Shown piece after piece: positions 14,861-16,587 of a stretch of 16,587 bases of DNA (position 1 is the first letter of the stretch; each line of letters starts with the position of its first letter). The notes under the pieces are model-generated. The model was given only the letters and a program-made list of their open reading frames with translations. It searched no databases and had not been told where the DNA came from. The translations under genes and the position numbers were made by a program. The DNA is taken from the NCBI GenBank assembly GCA_039812845.1, contig JBDIBK010000095.1, positions 1 through 16,587 of the forward strand, read 5' to 3'. The stretch comes from JACTMJ01 sp039812845. Lineage in GTDB: Bacteria > Acidobacteriota > Terriglobia > Bryobacterales > Bryobacteraceae.

Positions 14861-15943
14861 GTGCCCATAAAAAGCCGGAAGCCGCGCCAACAGGCAGAGG
14901 GCGGAGGCGCGCGTCCGGTCGGCCTGCGCGATCTCGCACGGCATCTCGGCCTCTCGCCCACCACCATTTCGCTCGTCCTGAATGCCTCCCCGGCGTCCGA
15001 GGCCATCCCCGACGCAACCAAGCAGCGCGTGATTGAAGCCGCGCGCCAGTTCAATTACCGCCCCAGCTTCCTCGCCCGGTCCCTGCGCGCGAAACGGACC
15101 TTCGCCGCCGGTGTGATGGTGCCCGAACTCAGTGAAGGCTACGCCGCCCTCGTGGTGGCCGGAATCGAGCAAGTGCTGATGCAGCGCGGTTACATGTGCC
15201 TGGCCACCAGCCACCGGCACTCCGTGGGCCAGGTGGAATCCGTCGTGCGGCAGCTGTCGGATCGGCAGGTGGAAGGCCTGATCCTGGTCGATACGCCCTA
15301 CCCGGTGCACGCGGCCATCCCCGTGGTCTCCGTCTCCGGCCACCGGGAGGACGAGGGCGTTCTCAACATCAACCTCGACCACGACGCCGCCGCAGCGCAG
15401 GGAATCCAGCACCTCCTGAGCCTGGGCCACCGCTCCATCGCCGTCTTTCAGGGGCAGCAGTTCAGTTCCGATACCACCGTCCGCTGGGAAGCCATCGCCC
15501 GCGCCGCCCGCGACAGTGGCATTGCCATCGACAGCCGGCTTGTCGTGCAGCTTGAAGGGGACTCGCCCTCTCCCGAGACGGGCTATGCGGCCGCTCGGAA
15601 GCTGCTTGCCCGCGGCGTTCCCTTCACCGCGCTCTTCGCCTTCAACGATATCTCCGCCCTGGGCGCCATCCGCGCCTTCCAGGAACGCGGCCTGCGGGTC
15701 CCGGACGCGGTGTCCGTAGTTGGCTTCGACGACATCTGGAGCGCCGCATTTCACATCCCGGCGCTCACCACCATCCGCCAGCCGCTGCGCCGCATGGGCG
15801 AACTCGCCGCCGAGAAACTGATCGAGCTCATCGGCGCGGAGAACGGCAACCTTCCCGCCTCCGTGCAGGTCGCGCCCGATCTCATCGTCCGCGAGTCGAC
15901 CGGCCCTGTCGCACAATCGCCACGCCCGTCGCCGGCATCGTGA
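14861..15943 (+). CDS. LacI-family transcriptional regulator
   Basis: A 360-residue DNA-binding regulator. The helix-turn-helix spans about 20-41 (VGLRDLARHLGLSPTTISLVLN). The second half of the headpiece, DATKQRVIEAARQFNYRPSF, and the hinge LARSLRAKRT follow to residue 80. The effector-binding, periplasmic-binding-protein-like domain covers about 82-345, with NINLDHDAAAAQGIQHLLSLGH, FTALFAFNDISALGAIRAF and VVGFDDIWSAAFHIPALTTI as typical blocks. A short basic tail precedes the headpiece (KSRKPRQQ). The frame opens after a TGA at 14846 and has no ATG before the headpiece, so the GTG at 14861 is the best start; its ribosome site is weak (GAGA). Divergent placement and the paired dyads in the 127-bp gap make it the likely local repressor of the receptor and glycoamylase genes, with a sugar from the imported glycan as the likely inducer. 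Confidence 0.93.
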   Translation: MPIKSRKPRQQAEGGGARPVGLRDLARHLGLSPTTISLVLNASPASEAIPDATKQRVIEAARQFNYRPSFLARSLRAKRTFAAGVMVPELSEGYAALVVAGIEQVLMQRGYMCLATSHRHSVGQVESVVRQLSDRQVEGLILVDTPYPVHAAIPVVSVSGHREDEGVLNINLDHDAAAAQGIQHLLSLGHRSIAVFQGQQFSSDTTVRWEAIARAARDSGIAIDSRLVVQLEGDSPSPETGYAAARKLLARGVPFTALFAFNDISALGAIRAFQERGLRVPDAVSVVGFDDIWSAAFHIPALTTIRQPLRRMGELAAEKLIELIGAENGNLPASVQVAPDLIVRESTGPVAQSPRPSPAS

Positions 15944-15946
15944 ACC

Positions 15947-15987
15947 GCTCCGCCCGTTCCTCTCGAAAGTCCGTGGGACGGCGGAGC
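15947..15987 (+). terminator. Possible terminator-like inverted repeat after the LacI-family gene
   Basis: GCTCCGCC (15947-15954) and GGCGGAGC (15980-15987) are perfect 8-bp reverse complements around a 25-base loop, starting four bases after the stop codon. No U-run follows, so it is not a classic intrinsic terminator; it may still mark the transcript end. Confidence 0.4.
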
Positions 15988-16097
15988 CAGCCGAACGGCG
16001 CCGGGGAAATCGACGCTACGACATTTGCAGTAATTCTCGTTCCAGGTTCGAATCTATTTTTGCCTTCGAATACACAGCCGGAAGCCGATACCCGGCG

Positions 16098-16587
16098 ATG
16101 ACACATTGGAATTTTCTTGCGACCGCCGCTTCCCCGCGCAGCCTGTCCGTTGCCACGCTTGCGATCTTGATCTGCCTGCATGCCGCCGCGAGGGCGCAGG
16201 CTGTCTCCAATGCCGAGATCTCCGGCGGGCAATGCGCCGCCTCCACCGTTGCGGATCGGAAGCGAGTCCGATCTGCTCAGCGCCGCCGGAGATTCGCATC
16301 GGAAACGCCACCCTGCAGGCCTCGTTCGCGGGACCCCAAGGCTGCTTCTTCGGCCTCAACCAAGTGAATGTCAAACTGCCCCGCACCCTCAAGGGAACCG
16401 GCGAGTCCGACGCATTTATCATCCACGGCGGAAAGCGAACTAACACCGTTCGCATCCACTTCCAGCACGCGGCATTGGAGTTCGGAACTCCGAGTCTCTC
16501 TTGTGGGGTGCCGGTTCGCACATCCACCGCAAGCCCAAGCGCCATTGCCCGCGATACCCGAACCCGGTGGCCCAAGCCCACGGCCGG
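16098..16587 (+). pseudogene. Broken gene for a secreted protein with a TIGR03437-like domain (runs off the window)
   Basis: The ATG at 16098 opens a clean signal peptide (SLSVATLAILICLHAAARAQ, about 15-34), but this frame turns into arginine-rich nonsense after about residue 50 and stops at 16367. In the +2-shifted frame from about 16286, the sequence PEIRIGNATLQASFAG, then GLNQVNVKLP and later NTVRIHF, follows the pattern of the Solibacter-type C-terminal domain (TIGR03437: xxIGGxxAxVxFAG ... GLYQVNVxVP ... SNTVTI). That frame stays open to the window end, running past the point where such proteins normally stop. The signal peptide and C-terminal domain are only about 40 codons apart, so the gene looks shrunken and frameshifted. 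An assembly error, or an unusual intact gene starting at the ATG at 16232, is the alternative. Confidence 0.5.

Overview
The window looks like chromosome from a GC-rich Gram-negative bacterium of the phylum Acidobacteriota, probably the Bryobacterales/Solibacter side. This rests on protein style, not on a marker gene: a very large Oar-type TonB-dependent receptor with an N-terminal carboxypeptidase-regulatory-like domain, a PF10091-type glycoamylase, a PQQ dehydrogenase with a multiheme cytochrome, and a relic of the Solibacter-type C-terminal domain (TIGR03437-like). Nearly every product carries an export signal. I saw no rRNA, tRNA, CRISPR array, insertion sequence or phage gene.

Region 1 (1-2737, minus strand) is a redox operon. 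A periplasmic PQQ (quinoprotein) dehydrogenase is followed, with an ATGA stop/start overlap, by a five-heme c-type cytochrome, and after 72 bp by the start of an FAD-dependent oxidoreductase cut by the window edge. The cytochrome is the obvious electron acceptor for the dehydrogenase. A small outer-membrane beta-barrel gene (2857-3723, plus) diverges from it across 119 bp.

Region 2 (3724-9834, plus strand) starts with a 430-bp intergenic stretch holding two clear inverted repeats. It then has two consecutive large orphan genes: an 813-residue probable lipoprotein made of beta-sandwich-like segments with a calcium-loop-like motif, and an 814-residue exported protein with a beta-rich N-terminal part, a proline-rich linker and a helical C-terminal part. 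I recognise neither by name. A 211-residue cytoplasmic ankyrin-repeat protein follows.

Region 3 (10058-15943) is a compact glycan-use locus. A TonB-dependent receptor (minus) and a secreted glycoamylase-family (PF10091/GH144-like) enzyme overlap at TGATG and so are probably translationally coupled. A LacI-family regulator is divergent. The 127-bp control region holds a good sigma-70 promoter for the receptor (TTGACA-17-TAGACT) flanked by two similar dyads, one upstream of -35 and one at the predicted transcript start, whose centres are about 52 bp apart (five helical turns). The simplest reading is LacI-type repression of uptake and hydrolysis of an oligo- or polysaccharide, possibly a beta-1,2-glucan; the substrate is inference.

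Region 4 (16098-end, plus) begins as a secreted protein with a clean signal peptide. The recognisable TIGR03437-like domain then appears in another frame almost at once, so the gene looks broken or carries a frameshift error.
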